Shown here piece by piece: positions 34,523 to 42,308 of a stretch of DNA of 64,000 bases. The translations under genes and the position numbers were made by a program. The stretch comes from CAWFQB01 sp965277875. GTDB lineage: Bacteria; Armatimonadota; Chthonomonadetes; Chthonomonadales; Chthonomonadaceae. Every line of letters begins with the position of its first letter. Positions within the stretch are counted from its first letter, which is position 1. The notes below the pieces were generated by a model. It saw nothing but the letters and a program-made list of their open reading frames with translations. It had not been told where the DNA came from and ran no database searches. The stretch covers positions 2,976,001-3,040,000 of the forward strand of contig CBDIDV010000002.1 in the NCBI GenBank assembly GCA_965277875.1, in the 5' to 3' direction.

Positions 34523-35647
34523 TTACCAGTCGGCCATGCTGCCGTCGTCAGAATGGAACCAGCGTCCGGGGTCGGGGAGCGGAGTGAGCGGGTGCGCGGC
34601 GAGAAAGGCTTCGTCCGGCTCTATACCTAATCCCGGCCCGGTCGGAAGGTCAATGTACCCGTCCTTGATGACAAACGGCTTCTTGAGATAGCCCTCGCCC
34701 AATCCCGCCGGGTCTACAAACTCCTGTACGAGGAAGTTGGGCGCGTTCGCGTCTACGTGCAGGCAGGCGGCGAGGTTGATCGGGCCATACGGGTTATGTG
34801 GGGCGAGGGCGGCGTAGTACGTTTCGGCCATGCCGCCGATGTGCCGCGTTTCGCCGATCCCGCCCACGACGCACGGGTCGGGCTGCAAAACCGTGGCCGC
34901 GCCTTTTTCCAGTATCTCGCGGAACCCGAAGCGCGTAATCAGCCGCTCGCCGGTCGCGATGGGTGTCTTGAACTGTTGCGCCAGGCGGCCCAGGGCGTCC
35001 ACGTTTTCAGGCAGGCACGGCTCCTCGATGAACAGGGGTCGGAACGGACGCATGGCCTCCTCCATCCACACGGCCATTGCCGGCCCGACACGCCCGTGAA
35101 AGTCCAGCAAAATATCTATGTTCGGGCCGACTGCCTCGCGCACAGCCTGTACGCGGGCGGCGGCCTCGTCTATCAGTCCGCTGCGATCCAGAACGTGTAC
35201 CTGCTCGAACGGGCAGAACTTCATGGCCCCGAAACCGCGCGCCACAACTTCCTTCGCGCTCTGCGCCAGGGCTTCGGGCGTGCTGCCATGCGGGCGCGTG
35301 TACATGCGGATGCGGTCGCGCACATTGCCGCCGAGTAATTGCCACACAGGCGCGTTCAGCGACTTGCCCAGAATGTCCCACATCGCCATTTCCAGGCCGC
35401 TGATGGCCGCGCTCACATACGGGCCGACCCGCCAGAACGCGCCCCGATACATACTTTGCCAGTGGTGCGTGATGCGGCGCGGGTCCTGCCCGACGAGCGC
35501 GTGTTCGTAGCTGCGGACGGCCTCGGCCACGACAAAGGCCTTGTCCCCCAGGCACTCGCCCCACCCCACAATGCCCTCATCGGTTTCTATCTTCACGAAC
35601 AGCCACCGGGGCTGCACGGGCAGGGTCTGTATGCGCGTGATCTTCAT
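34523..35647 (-). CDS. dgoD: D-galactonate dehydratase-like enolase-superfamily enzyme
   Basis: A 374-residue mandelate racemase/muconate lactonizing subgroup enzyme. It shares long runs of identity with Escherichia coli DgoD as I remember it: KIETDEGIVGWGECL, LNAPVWQLLGG, ILLDFHGRVGPAMA, PLFIEEPCLPE, ATGERLITRF and ALAPHNPYGPINLAACLH. These give the metal ligands (D in LLDFHGR, E in FIEEP, E in TGER) and the catalytic histidines. Expected reaction: galactonate to 2-keto-3-deoxygalactonate. The family has several substrates, so specificity is probable but not certain. No other galactonate gene is adjacent. Confidence 0.82.
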   Translation of the reverse strand: MKITRIQTLPVQPRWLFVKIETDEGIVGWGECLGDKAFVVAEAVRSYEHALVGQDPRRITHHWQSMYRGAFWRVGPYVSAAISGLEMAMWDILGKSLNAPVWQLLGGNVRDRIRMYTRPHGSTPEALAQSAKEVVARGFGAMKFCPFEQVHVLDRSGLIDEAAARVQAVREAVGPNIDILLDFHGRVGPAMAVWMEEAMRPFRPLFIEEPCLPENVDALGRLAQQFKTPIATGERLITRFGFREILEKGAATVLQPDPCVVGGIGETRHIGGMAETYYAALAPHNPYGPINLAACLHVDANAPNFLVQEFVDPAGLGEGYLKKPFVIKDGYIDLPTGPGLGIEPDEAFLAAHPLTPLPDPGRWFHSDDGSMADW

Positions 35648-35663
35648 GTCACTCCTCGGAGGA

Positions 35664-35859
35664 GAGTTCTATCCGCAGATTACGCAGATTAACACAGATT
35701 AGAAAATGAGAGGTCATAGATTAGAATTAACAAGATTTGCAGGATGAACAGGATTTCTCCTGAATTTTGTTTGCATTTCTTTTCGTTTGTTCTGCGTGTT
35801 TCGCGGTTCATCTACTCTGTTCTTGATCTGTGTTGATCTGCGTAATCTGCGGATAACTC
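35664..35859. repeat. Long inverted repeat element, copy D
   Basis: Arms 35664-35701 and 35824-35859 share ATCCGCAGATTACGCAGAT, then AACACAGAT. The right arm is inside the reading frame of the carboxypeptidase/HEAT gene and supplies its last codons (EELSADYADQHRSR). Confidence 0.88.
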
Positions 35860-38800
35860 CTCTGCTTGTTCTGTTTGTTCGGCGGTTTCGGGATGGTGGT
35901 GCAGCCAGCGCAGGGCCGCATTGCGGATGGGCGCGGCGGGGTCGCAGGCCCGCGTCGTGATGGCGGCGCGTGTCACTATTTCGTCTTGCGGTGTCAGTGT
36001 GTCGGCTGTGTCGGCGGCAAGAGACTGTGTCAGGGTCAGGCGCGTATCGCGGGGCATCTTGTCGCACCAAAAGGCGAGTTCGCGCCGATACGCCGGGTGC
36101 TGCGCGTCGCGGGACAGGACAGCGAGCAGGGCGCTTAGGGCGTCGTCGGTGTGCATCAGCGCCTGCACCGCGTCGTATACGTCGTGGTGGGCATACGCCT
36201 GCGCCAGTGGCCGGAGTTCGGGCGGCAGGGCGGCAAGCGACTGTGCTTCGCCGTCCGTGGCCGCTTTGCGAAACGCGAGCGCGATGTCAGCGGGCGCGTG
36301 ACTGGAAAAGCCCAGCCGCAGGGAGTAGATTTGCGACGCGGCGCACAGGGCGTCAGGCGCGACGTGCGCCGGTTCCCAGTGGTGCAGGCGATTTAGCTGC
36401 AAGGCCCCGCGCGCCAGGTCGTTGCCCGCGTTTGCTATTTCCTGTATCTGCGCCGCATTTCCTTCCCCAAGCGTAAGCCATTTCAAGATCGCAAGCCGCG
36501 TCTGCTGCGCGCGGTCGAGGGGTTTGCCCTCAACGGCAAGCGCGGCGCGGATCAGGCGCGGATCGGTTTCGAGCAGGGATTGCAGGGCCGGGTATGCGTG
36601 ACCGTGCAGCACGATGTCCACAAGGCATTCGACGGCCTGGGGCGCGTGACTTTGGCGCAGGGTGGTGACCAGGATCGGCTCGCCATGATTGGCGGGCAGG
36701 GCGTTAAGATGCGGGGCGGCGTCCGGGCGGGTAAAGTGTCCCTGCGCGACCAGTGTGCAGGCAATGTGCGCGTTCCGCAGGTTGCGCTTCAGTTCACCCT
36801 CGGTTTCGCGCGTGTCGCCATTGCCCTCCAGCATCAGCCGCATGGCCTGTACGCTCGCGTCCTCCAGTTGCGGCAGGCGGGCGAGGGCATGGGCTGCGGC
36901 GGGGCTGCCGTCGCGCAGCAGCATGTGAAGCAGCAGGCGCTCATGCCGGTCGCCGCTCAGGTCGGCCAGATTTTGTATGGCTTCACTGCGCGTATCAGTT
37001 GCTGTACGCTCATCTTTAAGCAGGGCGAGCAGGGTTTCCTCGGCTAGTCGGGGCGCGTGCGCGCCCAGCAGATCGGCCCCGGCGATACGCAGGCGCGCAT
37101 TGGGCGCGGACAGCAGGGTTGGTATCTTGTCGGCGCAGACGCGCGGGTCGGCGTCGCGCAGGCCGGTTGCGATGCGGCGGGCGGCGGCTTCGAGCAGGCG
37201 GGTCGGGGTTTCGAGAACGCTTTCAAGCCACGCGCTCGCGTATCGCCGTTCCAGAACAGGGGCGGCGAAGGTAAAGGCAGGCGCAGCGGCGGGCGTGGCG
37301 GGCCGGATGGGGGCGCGCATCAGCGAGGACGGATCGGAAGCGACGGGCGCGGCGCTTTTGTCCCGCTTTTTCCATAGTCCTGCAAGAAAGTTCGGCATCG
37401 TCCAATGTCCTTTCCACGCGCCCAGGAGCCAGAATACGAATACTCCCGGTACAAGTAACATGCCCATTCTCCACGGTGCAGCGGTGGCTGATAATGGCGC
37501 GGGGCGCAGCGCGCGGGATGTTCCTGTGATTTGCGCGGCGGGCACAGGGGAACGCAGCATAAGTCGCGTTTGGGGGATGGCCTGCGGCGGATCAGCACGT
37601 GCAGCAGGTACAGCAGGTACGGCAGGCGGCATCGCAGGTTTAGCGCCTGGGGCGGCAGGGCTGGACATCCCGGCCCGGCCCATATCTGCATCCGGGGCGG
37701 GGCGGGGCAGATGCGGGAGCAGGGAGGGAACCTCTGCGGGAGCTGCGCCTGTTCCTTTCGGATTTCCCGACGCGGCGAAGGGCGCAGCTTCTTTTACTGG
37801 TATGTGCGGGACGCGGCCAGATACATTCGATGCGTTTGTCACCCCAGAATCAGCCCCTGCTGTGTGAGGAACGGGCGTCGTGTCGGCGGAAGTGGCATCG
37901 CCACTCGGCAAACCGGCGGCAGGCTGCACCTGCGGCGGGATGTTTGCGTCACGGGCGTGTACCTGCGCCCGTTCGCCTGGTGTTGATCTTACGATGTCAG
38001 GCTTTGCGCCATCGAGCTTTATACTATTGAGATTTGCGCTGCCGCGCCTTGCGCCGTCAGGCTTTACACTGTCAGGCTTTGCGCTGACAATCTTGGGATG
38101 CGTTTGGGGCAGCGTTTTTGGTGGTGACAGGCGCGTTTGTGACGCGGCGCTGCCACTTGTCGCAGCGGCCTGAACGGTTTGCGCCTGTCCAGTCGGTGTC
38201 TGAGGTCGTGCTGCAAAACCGTAATCGAGCAGGACCGTGGTCTCGCGCTGCCAGTCGGGGCTGTTCAGCACGACCGTGATGATGCGCCGCCCGCCCCGCG
38301 TGGCCGAGCCGACAAAGCACGCGCCCGCTTCCTGTGTCCATCCGGCCTTGACGCCGTCCATGCCGGGGACAGTGCCTAACAGGATATTTTCGTTGGTAAG
38401 CGGGGTGGCATGACGCGGTGCGGCGCGGGGCAGGAGATACGAGCGGGTGCGAACCACGTCCGCAAAGGCAGGATTTTGCAGGGCTATCCGGGCCATTGCG
38501 GCGAGGTCGCGGGCCGTGGAATAGTGACCGGGGGCGGGCAGGCCGCTCGCGTTGGCAAAATGGGAGTTGGACGCGCCGCTTTGCCGCGCCCACGCGTTCA
38601 TGCCATCTGCAAAGGCGGATTCGGTACAGGCCATTTTCTCCGCTGCCGCCACACTCGCGTCATTGGCGCTGGCGAGCAAAATAGCGCGCAGCAGATCGCG
38701 AGCGCGGAAGGTTTCACCGGCCCGCATTCCCAGCGCGTGGCCCGGTGTGCGGGCGGCCTGCGCCGACGTAGTTATTGGCTGGTCGGGTGGCACGTCGCGG

Positions 38801-39033
38801 GCGAGCAGCAGACCCGTGGCGATCTTGGTGGTGCTTGCGGGCGGCAGGCGCTTGTCGGGGTTTTTGGCCCACAGCGTCACGCCCGTGTTGCCGTCTATCA
38901 CAATCGCCGCAGACGCGCGTATGTTCGGCGGCGCAACCGGGGCATTTTGCGCCCTTGCCTGCCGGGGAACGCCTAGCGCCGGCATCAGAATAAATGCAAG
39001 CGCAAGCTGGATTGTATTCGCCTTTGTACGCAC
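35812..39033 (-). CDS. D-alanyl-D-alanine carboxypeptidase (S11) fused through a membrane span to HEAT-like repeats
   Basis: A 1073-residue protein. Residues 1-30 are a signal peptide (TIQLALAFILMPALG). Residues 35-280 are an S11 penicillin-binding domain: PPASTTK (Ser67-Lys70), ASAND (Ser122-Asn124), and DGVKAGW (KAG at 229-231 in place of KTG). It would trim peptidoglycan in the periplasm. Residues 280-520 are a Pro/Ala linker with a 15-base DNA repeat. A membrane helix (MLLVPGVFVFWLLGAW) follows at about 524-540. Residues about 600-1050 are helical HEAT-like repeats, predicted to be cytoplasmic. Usual S11 enzymes are about 400 residues, so the C-terminal half is an addition. GTG 39033 was chosen because it begins the signal peptide. 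The final codons are repeat-derived. Confidence 0.82.
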   Translation of the reverse strand: MRTKANTIQLALAFILMPALGVPRQARAQNAPVAPPNIRASAAIVIDGNTGVTLWAKNPDKRLPPASTTKIATGLLLARDVPPDQPITTSAQAARTPGHALGMRAGETFRARDLLRAILLASANDASVAAAEKMACTESAFADGMNAWARQSGASNSHFANASGLPAPGHYSTARDLAAMARIALQNPAFADVVRTRSYLLPRAAPRHATPLTNENILLGTVPGMDGVKAGWTQEAGACFVGSATRGGRRIITVVLNSPDWQRETTVLLDYGFAARPQTPTGQAQTVQAAATSGSAASQTRLSPPKTLPQTHPKIVSAKPDSVKPDGARRGSANLNSIKLDGAKPDIVRSTPGERAQVHARDANIPPQVQPAAGLPSGDATSADTTPVPHTAGADSGVTNASNVSGRVPHIPVKEAAPFAASGNPKGTGAAPAEVPSLLPHLPRPAPDADMGRAGMSSPAAPGAKPAMPPAVPAVPAARADPPQAIPQTRLMLRSPVPAAQITGTSRALRPAPLSATAAPWRMGMLLVPGVFVFWLLGAWKGHWTMPNFLAGLWKKRDKSAAPVASDPSSLMRAPIRPATPAAAPAFTFAAPVLERRYASAWLESVLETPTRLLEAAARRIATGLRDADPRVCADKIPTLLSAPNARLRIAGADLLGAHAPRLAEETLLALLKDERTATDTRSEAIQNLADLSGDRHERLLLHMLLRDGSPAAAHALARLPQLEDASVQAMRLMLEGNGDTRETEGELKRNLRNAHIACTLVAQGHFTRPDAAPHLNALPANHGEPILVTTLRQSHAPQAVECLVDIVLHGHAYPALQSLLETDPRLIRAALAVEGKPLDRAQQTRLAILKWLTLGEGNAAQIQEIANAGNDLARGALQLNRLHHWEPAHVAPDALCAASQIYSLRLGFSSHAPADIALAFRKAATDGEAQSLAALPPELRPLAQAYAHHDVYDAVQALMHTDDALSALLAVLSRDAQHPAYRRELAFWCDKMPRDTRLTLTQSLAADTADTLTPQDEIVTRAAITTRACDPAAPIRNAALRWLHHHPETAEQTEQAEELSADYADQHRSRTE

Positions 39034-39225
39034 CGCCGCCCCCGTCCGCCCGTTAAAATTACCGTCAATGAATCCGGTACTATTATCGGCGGAACAAGCC
39101 CAAAGAGGAGGGAGAGAAAGCCTGCAGGTCGGGGCAAAAACGAAAATCAAATGGCGGGAGGTGAGACAACAGGACAACGGAAGCCACGACAGGCCATCAC
39201 AAGAAGAGTAGATACGTCCCAAACG

Positions 39226-39260
39226 CAAAAACGCCCCGCATGAAAATGTTTATGCGGGGC
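39226..39260 (-). terminator. Rho-independent terminator of the 5S gene
   Basis: Stem GCCCCGCAT / ATGCGGGGC with a 10-base loop; on the minus strand it is followed by GTTTTTGCGTTT. It lies about 17 bases after the 3' end of the 5S rRNA. Confidence 0.85.
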
Positions 39261-39276
39261 ATCTTATAAGATTTAT

Positions 39277-39394
39277 TCTGGCGGCGACCTATTTTCCCAG
39301 AGGGTTGCCCCCCAAGTATCGTCGGCGCTGCCGGCTTTCACGACCGTGTTCGGGATGGGAACGGGTGGGACACCGGCGCTAAGGCCACCAGATT
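39277..39394 (-). rRNA. rrf: 5S ribosomal RNA
   Basis: On the minus strand the sequence starts TCTGGTGGCC, contains the conserved CCCGTTCCCATCCCGAAC loop and GAAGTTA-equivalent region (CGTGAAAGCC), TACTTGGGGGGCAACCC, and ends GGTCGCCGCCAGA, pairing with the 5' end. Length about 118 bases. No 23S or 16S gene lies on either side, so it is a solitary 5S gene with its own terminator. Confidence 0.93.
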
Positions 39395-39499
39395 GATGAT
39401 AGTATGCCACAGGAAGGCGCGGCTGTCAAGGGCAAATTTCTCTCCATCTCGGAATACAGGAAAGTCGGGCGGGGTTGTTGAATTGTGCGGGTATGTAAG

Positions 39500-39655
39500 G
39501 GCTGAGTCGGGTTATAGAGAACGTACCCGTCTTGGAGGCAACTGCGTTGCCAAGCGTCCTCACGGACGCGACGCGCTTCCGTAACAAGGCATTTACGTCC
39601 GCGAGGACGTTTGGGCGCAGCCCTCCGAGACGGGTACGTTCCCTGTACCCGCTCA
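39500..39655. repeat. Palindromic repeat, family 2, copy 1
   Basis: Inverted arms: GAACGTACCCGTCTTGGAGG on the left and, inverted, GGAACGTACCCGTCTCGGAGG-type sequence on the right. Each arm also folds on itself (GTCCTCACGGACG; GCAACTGCGTTGC). It lies between the 5S gene and the propeller gene. Confidence 0.78.
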
Positions 39656-39683
39656 CCCATGTCTCAATCAAAGGAACCATCTG

Positions 39684-41339
39684 ATGCGTTCAGTCAAGAT
39701 ATTTTTGTTTTTGCCCGTAATTGGCGTGTTGTGCCTGTGCCGCCCCGCTGCGCTGCCTGCCGCCGAGAAATCCGCTTCCAAACCGGACGCGCAGGCCAAG
39801 CAGATGGCGCATAGTTGGCCGCAGGCGGCAGGCCCAAACGGATCGTGGGCCGTGACCACGCCGGACGGGCGCGACGCGCCCCTGCATTGGAGCGTGGCGC
39901 GCGACGAAAACATCGTGTGGCGTACAAGTCTGCCGGAAGCCGGACAGAGCGGCATCGCCGTCTGGGGCAATCGCCTGTTTCTGACGACCATGAAGCCCCT
40001 GCCCGACGCGAGCGCCAAAAAAGAGGGGCATGATGTCGTCGGCTACTGCCTGGACGCCAAAACCGGCAAAATCCTCTGGACATGTGACCTGCCCGGCAGC
40101 GAGGACAGCACATATGCGTATGGCTTTAGCGACAGCACGACGCCCTCGCCCATCACGGACGGCAAACACGTCTGGTTTTTCAATGCCAGCGGCTCGGTGG
40201 GATGCTACGATTACGCCGGTAAAAGCGTGTGGCTGCATACGTGGCAGCCGACGGGCGGACGGCCCTTCAACAAGCAGTTCAAGCCGATGCTTATAGGCGA
40301 TACCCTCCTGACGATGGAACCCCGCGACCCTACCGACCCAAGACGCGAAGCCAAAGACCCGTGGAACTATGTGCGCGGCCTGGATAAGAACACGGGCAAA
40401 ACGCTCTGGGTTTCCGAGGACGCCCTGACGCACTACAACACGCCGGTCATGGGAACCGCGCAGGACGGTACACCCGCCCTGCTTATGGGACGCGGCGGCT
40501 ATCACGACGTACCCGAAGGGCCGAGCGGCCTGTCGCTCGTCAGTCTCGCGCCCGGTCAGGAGGGCAAAACGCTGTGGCGCTACGAGGCCAAAGGCAAAGC
40601 GCTGTACAACATGCACTGGGACAAGCAGCACGCGTACTGGTTCAATTCCGACACGGGCCAGCATGTCGTTGTGGACAGCACGAGCGCGGCCAAAACAGAC
40701 AGATGGATCAAAACGCAGTCGCTGACCGACCAGGTGGATTATCGCCGCTACGACACCCAGACGGGCAAGTACGTCCTGCTGCGCGACGCGGACCTGCAAA
40801 AGCTAAAGCCTGCTGTGAGCGTGTTTCCCGGCTGGTTTACCAACATTCTCATGGGCGACTGGCACTACTTTTTGTGCTTCACGGACGCCAAATCTCATGC
40901 CGGCCCGCCCCACTGCGTCGGGCGCGTCAACATCAAAACGGATCGCGTCGAGTACCTGGAACTGCCCACGTTCGCCGCGCACGACGCCAACATGTCCGGC
41001 GACCTGACCAAATACATCTGGGACACGCCCCAATCCGCCTCGACCGTCAATGCGCGGGGCATAGACGCGGCGGGCGATGTGCGTTCCAAGCAGGATGGCT
41101 GGTACTGGTGTATGCTGCCCGCGCCCACCGCCGTCAACGGCAAGATCTTCTTTTCCACGATGGCGGGCGTCACGTATGTGATTGACGGCACGGCCAAAAC
41201 CCTGGACGAACACGCCCTGCTTGCCGTCAACGATGTCGGCCCTGCCGGTCAGACGTGGAGCCTGAACAGCATCAGCTACGCCGAGGGCCGTTTGTATCAC
41301 CGCAGCATGAAGGAAGTTGTCTGCATCGGCAAAAAATAG
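39684..41339 (+). CDS. Secreted PQQ-type beta-propeller protein
   Basis: A 551-residue exported protein (signal peptide SVKIFLFLPVIGVLCLCRPA). Repeated PQQ/BamB-like blades: YCLDAKTGKILWTCDLP, VGCYDYAGKSVWLHTW, RGLDKNTGKTLWVSEDA and VGRVNIKTDRVEYLELP. Related proteins are abundant in Planctomycetes and Armatimonadota; some are quinoprotein enzymes and others scaffolds. No heme motif is seen. It begins a block of secreted carbohydrate-related genes. Confidence 0.83.
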   Translation: MRSVKIFLFLPVIGVLCLCRPAALPAAEKSASKPDAQAKQMAHSWPQAAGPNGSWAVTTPDGRDAPLHWSVARDENIVWRTSLPEAGQSGIAVWGNRLFLTTMKPLPDASAKKEGHDVVGYCLDAKTGKILWTCDLPGSEDSTYAYGFSDSTTPSPITDGKHVWFFNASGSVGCYDYAGKSVWLHTWQPTGGRPFNKQFKPMLIGDTLLTMEPRDPTDPRREAKDPWNYVRGLDKNTGKTLWVSEDALTHYNTPVMGTAQDGTPALLMGRGGYHDVPEGPSGLSLVSLAPGQEGKTLWRYEAKGKALYNMHWDKQHAYWFNSDTGQHVVVDSTSAAKTDRWIKTQSLTDQVDYRRYDTQTGKYVLLRDADLQKLKPAVSVFPGWFTNILMGDWHYFLCFTDAKSHAGPPHCVGRVNIKTDRVEYLELPTFAAHDANMSGDLTKYIWDTPQSASTVNARGIDAAGDVRSKQDGWYWCMLPAPTAVNGKIFFSTMAGVTYVIDGTAKTLDEHALLAVNDVGPAGQTWSLNSISYAEGRLYHRSMKEVVCIGKK

Positions 41340-41417
41340 CCTGCCGCTCACGCATGATACAACAAGTGTCATACAGGAGGGGCAGGCAATGGAACGGACA
41401 GGCAAACCAACGCTTTG

Positions 41418-42272
41418 CTAATGGCTGGAAACGGAACTGGCTTTCGCCTGTTGTTCAGCCTCTCCCATCTGAATAATCTTGATCATGCGTTCGGCCATCG
41501 GACGCCATGTGTACGATGCCGGGGCCATGTCCAGGTATGTCTTGTACGCGCTTATAGCGCTGGCGGCGTACCTTTTATCGTGGCTTGCATCCCACATGCG
41601 CTGATACACGCCTCCCAACGCAGAGTAGGGATGGGGCAAATCCGGTCTAAGCTGCACGAGTCTCAGAGCGCAGCCCAGCGCCTTGCGCTTTGCTGCTATG
41701 TCGGGCCGTTGGTCTAACGCGCCGACAAGGTAATAGAGGACAGCATAGTCGTCAGGACGGCGGACGCGTAAACGCTCCCCTACCTCATCCAGCCCGTATA
41801 CACGTCCCTGACATCCCTCTATCAGGAAGCGCAGCCGCGCATAGTCGTAGGCGCACGGCGGACTGGCGCGTCCCAGTGCTTCGCGAACACCATAGAGAAT
41901 ATGATGCTGCATGGAGCCATCCATTGTTGACTCCAGCATCAGGTACGCCGTATAACCCCAGCGGAACTGCGCCACGGGATCGGCAGGGTTTTGCTTGGCG
42001 AGGGCCTTGTAACGCGCCAACAGCACAGGCAGGGTCAGTTTTTTGACTGTGACGCCGGAAAGATCCTCTCTTACCTGCTCAAAAGGCTGATTGTCGCCCG
42101 TCCACTGCTCCTTTGTCCATGCCGTCGCTTCCCGCTCATTTAGACATATCACACCGAGTTCCATCGGGTCACGCGGCTCTAAAACGGCAGATACAAACCC
42201 CGGCCAGTGCGTCCACACGCCCATAAGGGCAATGGAAAGAACCGCCCCGCATACCCAACGACGTTTAAGCAT
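41418..42272 (-). CDS. Exported helical (TPR-like) protein
   Basis: A 284-residue protein with an N-terminal hydrophobic signal or anchor (VCGAVLSIALMGVWTHWP) and repeated helices (LARYKALAKQNPADPVAQFR, LPHPYSALGGVYQRMWDAS, YAASAISAYKTYLDMAP) like TPR. No recognised family. It is downstream of the GH95 gene on the same strand with 36 bases between. Confidence 0.65.
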   Translation of the reverse strand: MLKRRWVCGAVLSIALMGVWTHWPGFVSAVLEPRDPMELGVICLNEREATAWTKEQWTGDNQPFEQVREDLSGVTVKKLTLPVLLARYKALAKQNPADPVAQFRWGYTAYLMLESTMDGSMQHHILYGVREALGRASPPCAYDYARLRFLIEGCQGRVYGLDEVGERLRVRRPDDYAVLYYLVGALDQRPDIAAKRKALGCALRLVQLRPDLPHPYSALGGVYQRMWDASHDKRYAASAISAYKTYLDMAPASYTWRPMAERMIKIIQMGEAEQQAKASSVSSH

Positions 42273-42308
42273 CCGCCTTCCTCCACCTTTATTTTTGGCT
42301 CCTGAATA

